Made by a program: the position numbers and the translations under genes. From Rattus norvegicus (Eukaryota > Chordata > Mammalia > Rodentia > Muridae): DNA of 64,000 nucleotides. Below the pieces are notes generated by a model. That model was not told the DNA's origin and did no database searches. It saw only the letters and a list, made by a program, of their open reading frames with translations. Below, one piece after another: positions 1 to 9,760 of the stretch. The DNA lies in the NCBI RefSeq assembly GCF_036323735.1, contig NC_086024.1, positions 128,672,053 to 128,736,052 on the forward strand. The letters run 5' to 3'. Position 1 is the stretch's first letter. Every line of letters starts with the position of its first letter.

Positions 1-216
1 CCTGCTGCATCTTCCCAGGGTCAGGGAGGACCAGCAGCAGCAAGGCGGTGCCGCTGTACTCGATTTGCAGCACAGTGCACGATGCCTCCTGGTCGTACAG
101 GAACCTATGCATTTCCTTCTGCCGCATCATGGGAATGCGGAGCTGCAGCCTCTGGTCCACGAAGAAGCTCTCCTGCTTCCGGGTCTGGTAGCGATCAAAG
201 GGATGCTTCCACTTGG
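1..216 (-). CDS. Serpina11: Serpina11 exon 3 (truncated by window start)
   Basis: Read on the minus strand, a polypyrimidine-AG acceptor (217-218) is followed by codons giving AKWKHPFD, then RYQTRKQESFFVDQ, IPMMRQ and the conserved serpin motif LLLLVLPDPGKMQQ. The first codon is split with exon 2 (G plus CC gives Ala). Homologous exons of the two neighbouring genes are 271-274 nt, so about 55-58 nt and the donor site lie beyond base 1. The open frame and the typical s3A-s4C serpin sequence make this a real exon. Confidence 0.9.
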
Positions 217-1921
217 CTGAGGGTACAAAATACAAAGAACCATGAGCACATGGGCAGGGCAGAGACTCGGGAACATCCACAACGTCATGCAGGGTGGGTG
301 ACGTCCTCTGGAATGTGTAAGTAGCAGGGCCCAAAGCCAGGAGGCATGAGAGCAAGTCCCAGGGGTAAGTAACCTGTGGTTGTGCTGAACTGAGAGAATT
401 TATCTACAAAGCACACGCAGGGTGGTCCTGCTTTCCTTGCACAAGGTGTTATTTCTATTAAAAAACATTTATTATTATTTTATTTGTATGAGTGCGTACC
501 TGTAAGTCTATGCACCATGTACATGCAGTACCGAAGGAGGCCTGAAGAGGGCACCATATCCCTTGGAAATGGAGTTGTACACAGTTATCATAAATTGCAT
601 CCAGGTCCTCTGGAAGAGCAACCAGTGGTCCTAACCACTGATTCCCCCAAAGCACTGTCTCTTACGTCACCAGGAGTGAATAAGAATCGTGCATTTCTTA
701 GTAAGGTAGTAGGCACGAAATGATTGAAGCACCCTAATTTCCAGAGCCATAAGGGTATGAGCTGGGATCAGCAGCCTGATTCGGAAGGCACAGTTGGGGT
801 TTGGTGGGAATGTGACCAAAAACCCTCTCTGACCAGATGCCTCAGTGTCTGCAAAGAGCTTCAAGCTGGCATGGTGGCCCACACCTGCAATGTCAGCCCT
901 CAGGAAGCGGAGGCAAGAGAAGCCATCTCGGCAGCCTGCCCCGCCCCCCTCTCTCTTTCACTCATTTATTTGAGTCAGGATCTCTGTATGTAATCCAGGC
1001 TGATATCAACTTGTAAATATTCCTGGCTCGACCTCCAAAATGCTAGAAGTGGAGGGATGTGCCTCCACACTGAACAAGAAACCCCCTTTCTGGGAAGCCA
1101 ACCCAGGCCAGGATCTCCATTGAGAGTTCTGTGGTCCATACCTTACACCATCCCTCTGAGTCATCTTTTCTCTCTTGCTACTTCCACAGGGGAAACAAGG
1201 GTAGGGGAACTGTCTTATCCACAGGTGGCAGGCCCTTTACTTGCAGAGAGAGTCATATTCCTGTCCGAGAAGTCTCACCTTTGAAGAAGATATAGTTCAA
1301 GAGAACCATAAGGGTGTCACGATCGAACTCTGGGAGACAGCCCACCACCTGCCCATAGGTCTGCTTCCTCACTAGGTCATTGATCTGCTGCCCTGTGGCA
1401 GCTGCTTCTGTGAAATTGGCGGAAAAAGCCAGGGCTCCATACAGCTCCTTGGCACTGTCCAGAAAGCGTTGCTGAGGCTTTAGCTGCCTGTCAAGGAACA
1501 GAGAGTGCCCCAGTTTCAGTTCCAGTTTGGGGCTGGGCAAGTCAAGCGTGTGCAGGAGGCTCTGGAAGCCCCGATGGATGTCAGCTGCTGGGGTCTCTGT
1601 GAGGTTGAAGCCCAAGCTTTGCAGAATTTGAGCCTGGGTGTCAGCATGTGCCCCGAGAGAGAGCAGAGCCACGGTGCTGGAGAGGCTCACGGGGGAGAAG
1701 AGGATGTTCCCTGGTATTTCCTCTGCTAGTTGCTTGTATAGGCGCAAAGCAAAATTAGTAATGGTGGGTGTGACTTTGTGATAGGCGGGTGCTGGCTCCA
1801 GGGACTGGTGGCTGGCTGGTTGAGGTGCCCCTAGACTCTTATCTCCATGGGCAGAAGATGGCTGATAATGGACAGGAAGCAGGAGCTCAGCTATCAGCAG
1901 CCACAGCCACACTGGCCCCAT
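1..1921 (-). CDS. Serpina11: Serpina11, partial coding span (exons 2 and 3; 3' part lies outside the window)
   Basis: Secreted clade-A serpin, predicted product of Serpina11. The coding parts visible are 1279-1921 (start codon to end of exon 2) and 1-216 (most of exon 3), joined in phase 1. The start at 1919-1921 is chosen because it begins a hydrophobic signal peptide (MGPVWLWLLIAELLLPVHY) and lies 3 nt inside an exon with a clean acceptor. About 286 codons are visible. The family length is about 420 residues, so roughly the last third, including the breach region and the reactive-centre loop, is missing at the window edge. Two N-glycosylation sequons (NLT, NFT) are visible. The protease target, and whether the protein is inhibitory, cannot be judged here. 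It sits tail-to-head downstream of Serpina9, as in human. The assignment rests on recognised protein similarity and on gene order. Confidence 0.9.
470..650 (-). repeat. B2-family SINE, minus orientation
   Basis: The stretch resembles a reversed B2: an AT-rich tail at the left, an internal part like AGAGGGCACCATATCCC, and CTGGAAGAGCAACCAGTGGTC near the right end, which is the reverse complement of the B2 tRNA-like head. Confidence 0.65.
866..925 (+). repeat. B1 SINE fragment
   Basis: Resembles the B1 head (GCTGGCATGGTGGCCCACAC, then a CAGCCCTCAGGAAGCGGAGGC-like box). The right half is lost. Confidence 0.5.
962..1068 (-). repeat. Old B1-like SINE, minus orientation
   Basis: GAGTCAGGATCTCTGTATGT and the later AAATGCTAGAAGTGGAGGG-type stretch match a diverged reversed B1. 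Confidence 0.45.
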
Positions 1922-1924
1922 TGT
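1279..1924 (-). CDS. Serpina11: Serpina11 exon 2 (start codon, signal peptide, N-terminal serpin fold)
   Basis: Exon bounded by the acceptor TTCTTTTCAG (AG at 1925-1926) and a donor GTGAGA (GT at 1277-1278). Coding begins at 1921, so only 3 nt of 5' UTR are in this exon and a non-coding first exon must exist upstream. After the signal peptide there is a Pro/Ala/Ser-rich linker, then helix A (NFALRLYKQLAEE), the serpin motif NILFSPVSLSSTVALLSLGA and the s2A/s3A end LLNYIFFKG at the exon boundary. The open frame continues beyond the acceptor for nine codons, but that extension is intronic. Confidence 0.93.
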
Positions 1925-2038
1925 CTGAAAAGAAGATGAGGAACACATTGGTCTTCTTGGAAGAGGACACCATCACCCCCTAATCTTACATTAAAGCCAC
2001 CATCCACACCTAATCCCTTCCGGCAAACAAGGAAAAGC

Positions 2039-2040
<2 letters not shown>

Positions 2041-2095
<55 letters not shown>
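2041..2095. repeat. (GA)n microsatellite
   Basis: A perfect GA dinucleotide array of about 27 units. On the Serpina11 sense strand it is (TC)n, 117-171 nt upstream of the exon 2 acceptor. Confidence 0.97.
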
Positions 2096-2097
<2 letters not shown>

Positions 2098-2158
2098 TGT
2101 ATGTGCGCATGCACGCGAGTGCAACTGGAATTCCAGTTGGAAAAATAGGTCCTGCAGT

Positions 2159-2475
2159 TCACCCTTTCTCCATTTACCTTCTCTCCTCCTTACCTTCCTC
2201 GTCCTCCACTCCCTCCCCCTTCCCTCTTTCTTCCTTCCCTCCTCCTCTACTCCCTCCTCCTCTACTCCCTGTTCCTCCCTTCTCTCCTCCTTCTCTCCCT
2301 CCTCCTTCCCTCTCTCCTCCTTCTCTCCCTCCTCCCTGTATTTCCCCCACCCCTCCCTTTTCTCCTTTCCCCCACTCTCCCTTGTTCTCCTCTCCCTCTT
2401 TCCCATATTCATTCTCTTCTCTTGCCCCATGCTTCTTTCTTCTCCCCTTCTTTCCTTCTATCTTATTCTTATGCT
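2159..2475. repeat. Polypyrimidine-polypurine tract
   Basis: About 315 bp with plus-strand runs of CTCC, TTCC and CTCCCT and few purines. The long frames seen through it on both strands are low-complexity artefacts (Ser/Pro/Phe-rich or Glu/Gly/Lys-rich). Confidence 0.9.
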
Positions 2476-2613
2476 TTTTCCACATTCTCCTGGACCCAGT
2501 AGTTTTTGCAATCGTATATGATATCTGAGGCTCCGTTGGGCCTAAAGGTGTGACCCCGACTATCTTGTGCGTTAAAGAAATTAACACAACCCCAAGATTC
2601 TCTGCGTTTAGGG

Positions 2614-2818
2614 CAGTGGTTCTCAACCTTCCTGATGCTGTGACCTTAATACAGTTCATGTGGTGGTGACCCTCAACCACAAAATTATTTCGTTGCTGCT
2701 TCATAACTGTAATCTTGCTACTGCTGTGAGTTGCATTGTAAATGTTTGGTATTCAGGATATCTGATATGTGATCTCCTGCCAAACCCGTGGTTGCGACCC
2801 ATAGGTTGAGAACCATCG
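2614..2818. mobile_element. URR1-like non-autonomous hAT-Charlie DNA transposon
   Basis: Starts CAGTGGTTCTCAACCTT and ends with an inverted copy (GGTTGAGAACCATCG). The flanks GTTTAGGG (2606-2613) and GCTTAGGG (2819-2826) form an 8-bp target-site duplication with one mismatch, as expected for the hAT superfamily. The interior matches the rodent URR1 consensus as I remember it. Confidence 0.8.
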
Positions 2819-3258
2819 GCTTAGGGAGGGCGTGGTTGAGGGAATAGCCAGTGTTTGTCTCAGCAGATGCCTACGTGACTGCAGGCTAAGAGGCATACTA
2901 GGGGACAAAGCTTTATACAAGCACAGAGGATGTTGGGCCCTGAGGGTGACTATGGAATAGTGCAGTCAGTTGCAAGAGGGACGGTGGTGTTCAGTGCCTC
3001 TTTCAGGCCCCAAGGGGAGAGCCCTGCACCCTGAAGCGAGCATTAGCCTGGATCAATCAAGCCCACAGAGATGAAGGCAGCCTCTGAAGGAGGAGGAAGT
3101 ACCAGGACAGAAGGTTCCTGGAAGGAGAACTGAAAGGGGGATGGGCTCTGTCTCCACACCTCTACTGCCTAAAAACCACCTACTGTGTGTAATGGTAAAA
3201 ACGCCTGTGTGTAAGGATGCAGGGGCTTTGAAAACATCTGTTACTAATTGTGTTTTAC

Positions 3259-3420
3259 CTACCACAAAATCATATGCCTAGCTTCCAGCACCTCGACCCT
3301 CATAATGGTGCTTTGCTTATAAATGGAAACATTACAGATATAATTATGTAAAATGGGACCATTAAAGTGGGGCCTGTATGACTAGTGCCCCTGAAAGAAG
3401 GGACTTTGGTTTCTGAGAAG
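3259..3420 (-). promoter_or_regulatory. Weak candidate Serpina11 promoter with short first exon
   Basis: On the minus strand there is a TTTATAAGC box (plus-strand GCTTATAAA at 3316-3324) and, about 90 bp upstream, ACCAAAGTCC (3411-3420), which contains the HNF4-type core CAAAGTCC. About 60 nt downstream a GTAG/GTAAAA site could act as donor for a first exon of about 35-45 nt. This is inference from motifs only; such motifs also occur by chance. Confidence 0.25.
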
Positions 3421-4424
3421 TAGCCAGGGAGGATTGTGGGGAAGACACAGGCAGAGATGAGACCCTAGTGCAAACCAGACAATTCTGAAGGTTATAGCAA
3501 CCAGGGGTCAGGGAAGGGCCTGGTATAGGTTCGTCTGCACCGTCTGCACAGCCATCACTTTGATTGTAGTCTTGAACTTCCAGTTTCCAGAAGTACAAGG
3601 CAAAGAGCATCTGTTTAAACCCCTGCTCCTGTGTGCAGAGACAGCCCCCTTCATGCAAATGTCAAGTGTCTTATATTTTAATTTAAGTTATGGGATGCGC
3701 CAGAATAGCCATTGGTTACCTTGGCAGGGTTCAAGGTGCTTTGAAAGGCGGGAGCAGAGTCATGAGTGCAACGGTGGGGGGCAGAGCCTTCAGTGTCCAC
3801 AAAGCAGGGTTCACCCCACTTCCCTCCACTTCCTTCTTTTCTCTTACAGGTGTTCCCCATCCCTACAACACTGCAGAGGACTTACTGCCCTGGCCCCCTG
3901 CATCCCAGAGTCTTCTGGACCCTGATACCCTCCTGATCCCTTCAAACCAACCTCTCTACCTTTTAATTATACAGCGGCTACACGCTGGTTTTTCTAGTTT
4001 GTCCTGAAAGCATCCACAACGTGATCAACACCTTCTGTGCATTTTGCCCATGTGTTGGCCTTTGGCTCTGTGTGACCTGCTGGAGTGAAGGGAGGGGAGA
4101 GGCAGATGGAACTCTGCTCCCTGGTGCCCAACCAGATTACAGGCGCCACCTGCTGGCTAAAGTAAGGCTGGTATCAACTAAAGTCACATCCTCCCTCCAG
4201 CACCGGCTCCACGTAAGGGGCTTAAGGAGAGTTTTGTGTGCTTGAGACTTTCCTTACATTAAAAAAAAAAAAAGAGGAAGATGTTGAATAATTGGTCCGC
4301 CCTGGTAAAGTAAGGACAGAAAATGTGAGGGCGCTATTTGTGGTCATTGATCTTAGCACCCTTCCTGACCCCAAGGTGATTCGCAGAAGGATGTGTTTTC
4401 CAAGGAAGACTGAACTGTAGCTAG

Positions 4425-4545
4425 GGGATCCTGGCTTGAACTAGGACACTGCAGTTACTTGCTGTGTGAACTGTCTCTGCAATTCAGGGCCTCCTTCTGC
4501 AAAGTCCAAATGGCAATGCTACTACCCCTTCTCGGGATTTATGAA
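4425..4545 (+). repeat. MIR SINE remnant
   Basis: The order CAGTTACTTGCTGTGTGAAC, then a diverged CCTC..TTCTGCAAA box and AATGGCAATGCTACTACC parallels the MIR core and 3' consensus. Confidence 0.5.
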
Positions 4546-5235
4546 GTCCATCTTGCAGAGCACCAGCTCATGAGAAATACAGTCCAGAAGATTTTGTCCC
4601 GTTTCTACCGAGAATGGGTGCACTGGAAATTTAAGTGCGCTTAACTCTGCTCCCAGGCAGATTCTCAGAGAAAATGCAGAATCCTGTTCCTGAGTTATAA
4701 CCTTCTTGTTTCTAAGTGTTTGTTTAAGTGCCGGGGACATCGGGCACATTGCATCATTGCTGCACACCGAGGTATTTACAAATGTGTGGGGAGGGCATAG
4801 GTGAGCATAGCATTCTGGGTAATCAATGATTATATTACTGCTGCTTCCTGCCTGCCACTCAAACATCTGGAAGCTATTGAAATGCCAAGAGTCACAGTCT
4901 TCCTCGTCTTTCTGTTTAAACAAATGCTCCTGAGACCCTCAAGTCACAGACACCCTTAGACCAGTTGTGTGCACAGGGAAATTAGAATTGGCGAGGCTCA
5001 GTGCCAGACCTGGGCTTCTGTGCAGAGGCTTGTTGCCATAACTGAGTTTCTGATAAAGTTGCTACTTAGCTTCTAGCTGGTTTTATGCTGGCAGTTCATA
5101 GGTCAAGATTCCTTATGGCTGAATTTTCCAGAGACGATTCCTGAAAACCTGAAGCTCTAGCTTCAAGATTCAGAAGCAGGACTTGCTGCCCCTGTTTCTA
5201 CCTCTAAAGCTGGTGGTAGGTAGGATATATATTAA

Positions 5236-5260
5236 ACAGACAGACAGACAGACAGACAGA
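5236..5260. repeat. (CAGA)n short tandem repeat
   Basis: Six uninterrupted ACAG/CAGA units. Confidence 0.9.
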
Positions 5261-5831
5261 TAATGGCCCACCTTCATTTTGGGTACAGGGCATACTCACA
5301 GAGAAGCCACCCAGGTGGGCCCAGCTCCACAGTCTCGTACGGCCTCCTGCTCACAGGATCATAGTGTTTGAACACCACAGCAGCCTGGTCGATACTTGTC
5401 AGGTTGATTCCTGGAACTGACAGGAAGGCAAATAGGACAAATGGGACATTTTTTTCCAAGAGTGTGACCTGGCTGCTGGTCCCACAAACAAGCAAGCGAC
5501 TTGTGTTTCACAGCCCCATTCTGTCTGCGGGTGTTGTGACATTGGTGGTGATGGGGTTTGGGGAGTGTTGGAGATGCTGACATGTGAATGGAGGCTTTGT
5601 AGGAGTCAGCAACCCTAGCTGTGAGACCTCGAGGAAAGTGTGGCCACCCATACTTCACAGAGAGAAGCATCATGCCAGGTGGCTTGCCTGCGAGTCACTC
5701 TGGGCTGTTGCCACCATGCCACCAAGCACCCCATCACTTTCCAGACACTTTTCATAAGTATAATCTGCGAGAGTGGAGAAGGTGCTGGAACGAAGGTTGG
5801 TGAGTGTTGAAAGACTAGGTAGTGGGCACTG

Positions 5832-5998
5832 GAGCTATGGTTCAGAGGTAGAAAGAAAGCACGAACTGCTTTATCAAAGGATCGGAGTTCTGTTCCCAGC
5901 ACTCACATCTGCCTGTGACTCCAGCTCCAGGAGATCTGGCATCCTTCTCTGGACTCTCAGAGGACTTGTATTCACGTTAACACAGACACAAAAACACA
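5832..5998 (+). repeat. B3-type tRNA-derived SINE
   Basis: GGAGCTATGGTTCAGAGGTA (A-box-like region), GGAGTTCTGTTCCCAGCAC (B-box-like) and the CCAGGAGATCTGGCATCC...TCTGGACTC segment follow the B3/B2 layout. The 3' end merges into the CA-rich block. Confidence 0.65.
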
Positions 5999-6345
5999 CA
6001 CACACAGTCACAGCCACATACGTACACACATGTGTGTTCACACAGTCATATACATGTGCACACACATACATACACGTGTACACACTCAGACATTCAAACA
6101 CATTTTCACATATACACACACATAGCCACATACATGTACACACATGTGTGTCCACATGCAGTCACATACATGTGCACACACATACACACGTGTGTGATCG
6201 AGCACACACATATGTACACATACATTCACACAGACTCTCCAACACATACTCACATACACACACATAGTCACACACATGTACGCACATGTGTGTCCATACA
6301 CAGTCACATACATGTGCATACACACACACACACACACACCTACCT
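5990..6345. repeat. CA-rich block with higher-order repeat units
   Basis: An alternating purine-pyrimidine stretch in which a longer unit recurs: ACACATGTGTGT followed by CACA, a GTCAYATACATGTGCA box and ACACA. Copies start near 6027, 6140 and 6281, so the array is a degenerate repeat of roughly 115-140 bp, not a plain CA run. It contains many short palindromes (ACACATGTGT). Confidence 0.75.
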
Positions 6346-6409
6346 GATGCTAAGGTTTATTTTGTTTAAGAGACTGTTGCTCCCTGATGGGACAGAGGTG
6401 ACTTTGTAT

Positions 6410-6726
6410 TTTTGTTGGTGAGTGTCTGTGGGTGGGGGATGCTGCGTTCATGTGGAAGGCAGAGGGCAGACCCAGAGGAGTCATTCTTCAGAAGCTATCA
6501 TCCACCTGATGATGAGGCAGGGTCTCACACTGGGCCCTGGGGTTCACGGATTGGACGATGCTGGCTGCCTATGGAGCCCCAGGGATCCACCCGTGTCTGC
6601 CTCCCCAATGAGATTGCAAGCCCATGTCACCACATCTAGCATTGTATGTGCATGCTGGGAATCTAAGACGTGTCCTCAGGTCACAGGGCCACACCCTACT
6701 AACTCAGCGACACTCTCCAGCCCCTT
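6410..6726 (-). repeat. RSINE/B3-type SINE, minus orientation
   Basis: Contains GAGGCAGGGTCTCACACTGG, CCCCAGGGATCCACC and TGTCTGCCTCCCCAATGAGA, then ACTCAGCGACACTCTCCAGCCCC, the reversed tRNA-like head. Diverged. Confidence 0.5.
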
Positions 6727-9649
6727 TGTAAGCCTTTTTTATCTCGATGAGAATAACTAATAACATTTTAACATTAGAAAGTAGAATTCTTAAATTCTAC
6801 AAGCAAATATCATCAGCAAGGAGCATTTTAAAAGGATAAAGTGTTCAAGGAGCTTGCTCCGGTGGGAAGGAGGAGACTGTATTTCTCCCACACTCTCCTT
6901 GGTCCACTGGACACAGCTTCTCCCTGGAGCAGCATTTGGAAACAGCTGGTAACTTTTGGCTCTTCTCCTCATCTTGAATATCCCTCCAGAGCTTTTCTCT
7001 CGGGAGAGAGCTGGAGACGCACTCAAAACTGCTGCCACGCAGAACCTGCAAACAGCTGACTGGGTGAAGGCACTTGTATCAGGTCTGGTTACCTGGATTT
7101 TGAACAGGGAAACTGAGAATGGAAATTTACTATCTGTTGCTTTCCCATTGTGGCTGTATCAGGTGGAGCAGAAGACACACACGGTATGGGAGAGATGGAG
7201 TTAGCCCTGAATTGTGGGGAGGAGAGGCCAGGTGCCCATGCTCCCTCCCCTGGGACCAGGCACTGGTGTCCCCTCACTGGAGCTCCTTATGAGGATTCTG
7301 GTATTGTCCTCTTCAGCCAAGCCCAGGGACCACATGCTGTGACAGTAAAGCTGTGGTCCCTGCTACACCACCATGGGACCACTAGAAAGGCCCCTTCCTC
7401 CTTCCAAGACCCAGCTTCCTGTTCTGTAAGGGCCAAATGCCTTTGTTTTGCAGGTTGTTCTCAGAGTGGAGATAACACATGTGGTGTGCCCAGTGCATGT
7501 GCCCTCCTGGCATTTTGACTTTCTGGGTCTCCTGGCAGCCAATATGATAGAAGAATGGCTGTTCCCACTAATAAGACTCTCTGCTCTTTTATTCCAGCAA
7601 TTGCTCCTCCATTCATCGACCACTTCCTAGAACCAAGGGCAGTGTATGAACTCCCAAACCTTACAATGGCTGCTTCGAGTCCTGCTTTGCTGTCTGGTTC
7701 TCTAGACTGCTCTCTTGAGGGGCCTACCCCAACGCAGGCACCTCACATTGGCTGGACCAGCATAGCCCTGGGTTTTCACTGACGATCACACATCCTTGCT
7801 TGCAACAGAGCCTGCCCAAGAGCGCTGGATCCCAGCCCAGCTGCACTAATCTTATCTCCCTGTATGTTGCCTGTGGCTTCCTTACCTCTGCCCAGTGGGC
7901 CTTGCTCACTTGTCCTCCATTTTGAAATGTGTTCGTTTCCCCCTTTGCAGTCTCCGGAGAGCCTGCTTCTCCTAGATGCTCACAGGCTATCACAGTCCCA
8001 CCGGGCTCGTACCTCACCTCCCACCCCTGAAGCTGCTCTTGCTACACACCAACAAGCAAAGGAGCCCTGTTCCTTTCCTGCACACCTTGTCTCCTGCTAG
8101 AATGCTGTTCCCATCCCTTCTGCTTCTCAGACAGATGCCAGTGCCTACTCATGCATTCACTACTCTTAGGATTCAGCCCAGCTCTCTCCTTCAGAAAGCC
8201 ACCCCCTCTGTCCCTGCCTGGGCCATGTCAGTTCTTCTGGTCATGCTTGTCACACAATGTCACCACACTCTTACGATGGCTCACACAACACTTCATTTCC
8301 CTTTGGTCTGTGCGATCTTTGTGGAAATAACCCTCACACAATTGGTGCTTGTGTCTGTTGGGTTGGTACAGGGCTGGCACATGCATGTGCCGCACAGAAA
8401 CTCACTTCGTCACATTGATGGCCAATTGGCAACTAACAGATTCTGGAAGAGGGGGTGGCATGAACTCTCACTGTTGAGAGTACCAGGCTCTGGTCGTGTG
8501 TTGGCTCCAAACTCAGGGTCACACAGATAATCTCATTTAAACTCTGTGGGACACGAAACAAAACAAAAACTAGTAATTATTGGAGAAATACTTGTAAGGA
8601 AAAAAGGGACTGAGAGAGGGTAGGAGAGAGTAATCAGAATGCATTACATCCATGTATAAGGTTGTCTAAGAGCAGACTTTATTAATAGTAAAAGAGACTC
8701 CCATTCTCTGTATGCCATGGCTACCCGTGACAGTGGAGGAAGGAGATGTGACTTATAAACTAGCTCTGAACACATGGCTTGTGGTTTTGAGCAGTGGCCA
8801 CTGCTGAGCAGAGCCCGTGCCACACGTTAGGTCCTGTGCCACACGCCTGCTCTGTGTTATCACACCAGTCTTCACATCACAAAGCAAGCAATGCTGCCAC
8901 TGTCCTGTGGACTCATATGTGCTCCCCTTCGGGCTGCAGAGAAGAGGTGTGTTAGCACCCGGAAGCAAGCTCACACATGAGCAGGCTCCTCTGCAGCCCA
9001 TTCTTAGCTCCAGGAAAGACGGCAGATGCCGGGGGTCAGGTGTCATGGATGCCTCTGAGGATAGAGAAGTGAGGAGGTGGGCGGAAGACATTCTGCATAA
9101 ATGCCTGCCTTTCTGCACAGCTCCCAGCTTAGCAGAACCATCCTTGGTCCCCTTCTTCTAGACATCAGCCTCCGTAGAAACACCAGTGCATGGGTAGTGC
9201 TCCCTGAGCACCGGTGATCTGGGAGGAGTCTTCCTCAGTACTTTCAATGTGCTTGCTCATTGGGCAACCTGATGACATGGGCGGGATCTGGATTTCTTTT
9301 GGGGGGGCACATGGAGAATAAACACAGCCCTAAAGGATGCATAGTCAGTGTGGGGGCAGGGCTGCCTTTCTATTCTGTCTGAGACAGCCTGAACTGAAGC
9401 TCCTCTGTAGTCCTCCTTCCTGAGCTTGGTCCCTTCTGCCTCTTGTCTGCATCCTGGTTACCTGTCTGGCTTGTGAGGTCCCCAATGCCAGACCCCAGAA
9501 GCAGCTCTCACCTTTATTCCGCCCCCAAGGGACAGAGACACAGTTGAAGCCATAACCGTGCACTCTGTGGTCTTTCCAATGCTGGTACTCACACGAGTGC
9601 TTTCGGCCCATGTGAACAGTCTCTGTCCCAGCAAGTGTTGACTCTTCCT

Positions 9650-9760
9650 CTCCTCCTCCTACTTCACTGCAAACTCCACAATGTGGGAGTGATTCTTGAC
9701 CACACCCCAGCCTCAGGGCTGCTTCTGCCCATAGTAGGTGCTCAGTTCAGTGCAGACTAG
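9650..9760 (+). repeat. LINE L2 3'-end remnant
   Basis: CTCCACAATGTGGG and GCCCATAGTAGGTGCTCAGT resemble the end of L2 elements (…ACATAGTAGGTGCTCAATAA…). Old and short. Confidence 0.4.

Larger units (their letters stand above)
217..1278 (-). other. Serpina11: Serpina11 intron 2
   Basis: GT-AG intron of about 1.06 kb between exons 2 and 3. It contains a minus-strand B2-like SINE (about 470-650) and two B1-like fragments (about 866-925 plus, 962-1068 minus). The short open frames here show no protein similarity that I recognise. Confidence 0.8.
1925..3258 (-). other. Inferred Serpina11 intron 1 / immediate upstream DNA
   Basis: No coding sequence recognised. The stretch holds a (GA)n array at 2041-2095, a long pyrimidine-rich plus-strand tract (2159-2475) and a URR1-type DNA transposon copy (2614-2818). 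If the candidate exon 1 near 3259-3292 is real, all this is intron 1. Confidence 0.4.

Noticed and set aside
2039..2528. Several long frames on both strands
   Set aside because: They translate the GA array and the CT-rich tract; Ser/Pro/Phe-rich and Glu/Gly/Lys-rich products are repeat artefacts.
2912..2917. TATAAA on the minus strand with a TGTTTGT (FOX-like) motif nearby
   Set aside because: The FOX-like motif lies downstream of the predicted start and no good donor follows; the 3.3 kb site is slightly better, though also weak.
7976..8530. A 184-codon plus-strand frame between Serpina11 and Serpina9
   Set aside because: No domain, signal peptide of credible form or splice structure is recognised; composition looks like chance translation of CT-rich DNA.
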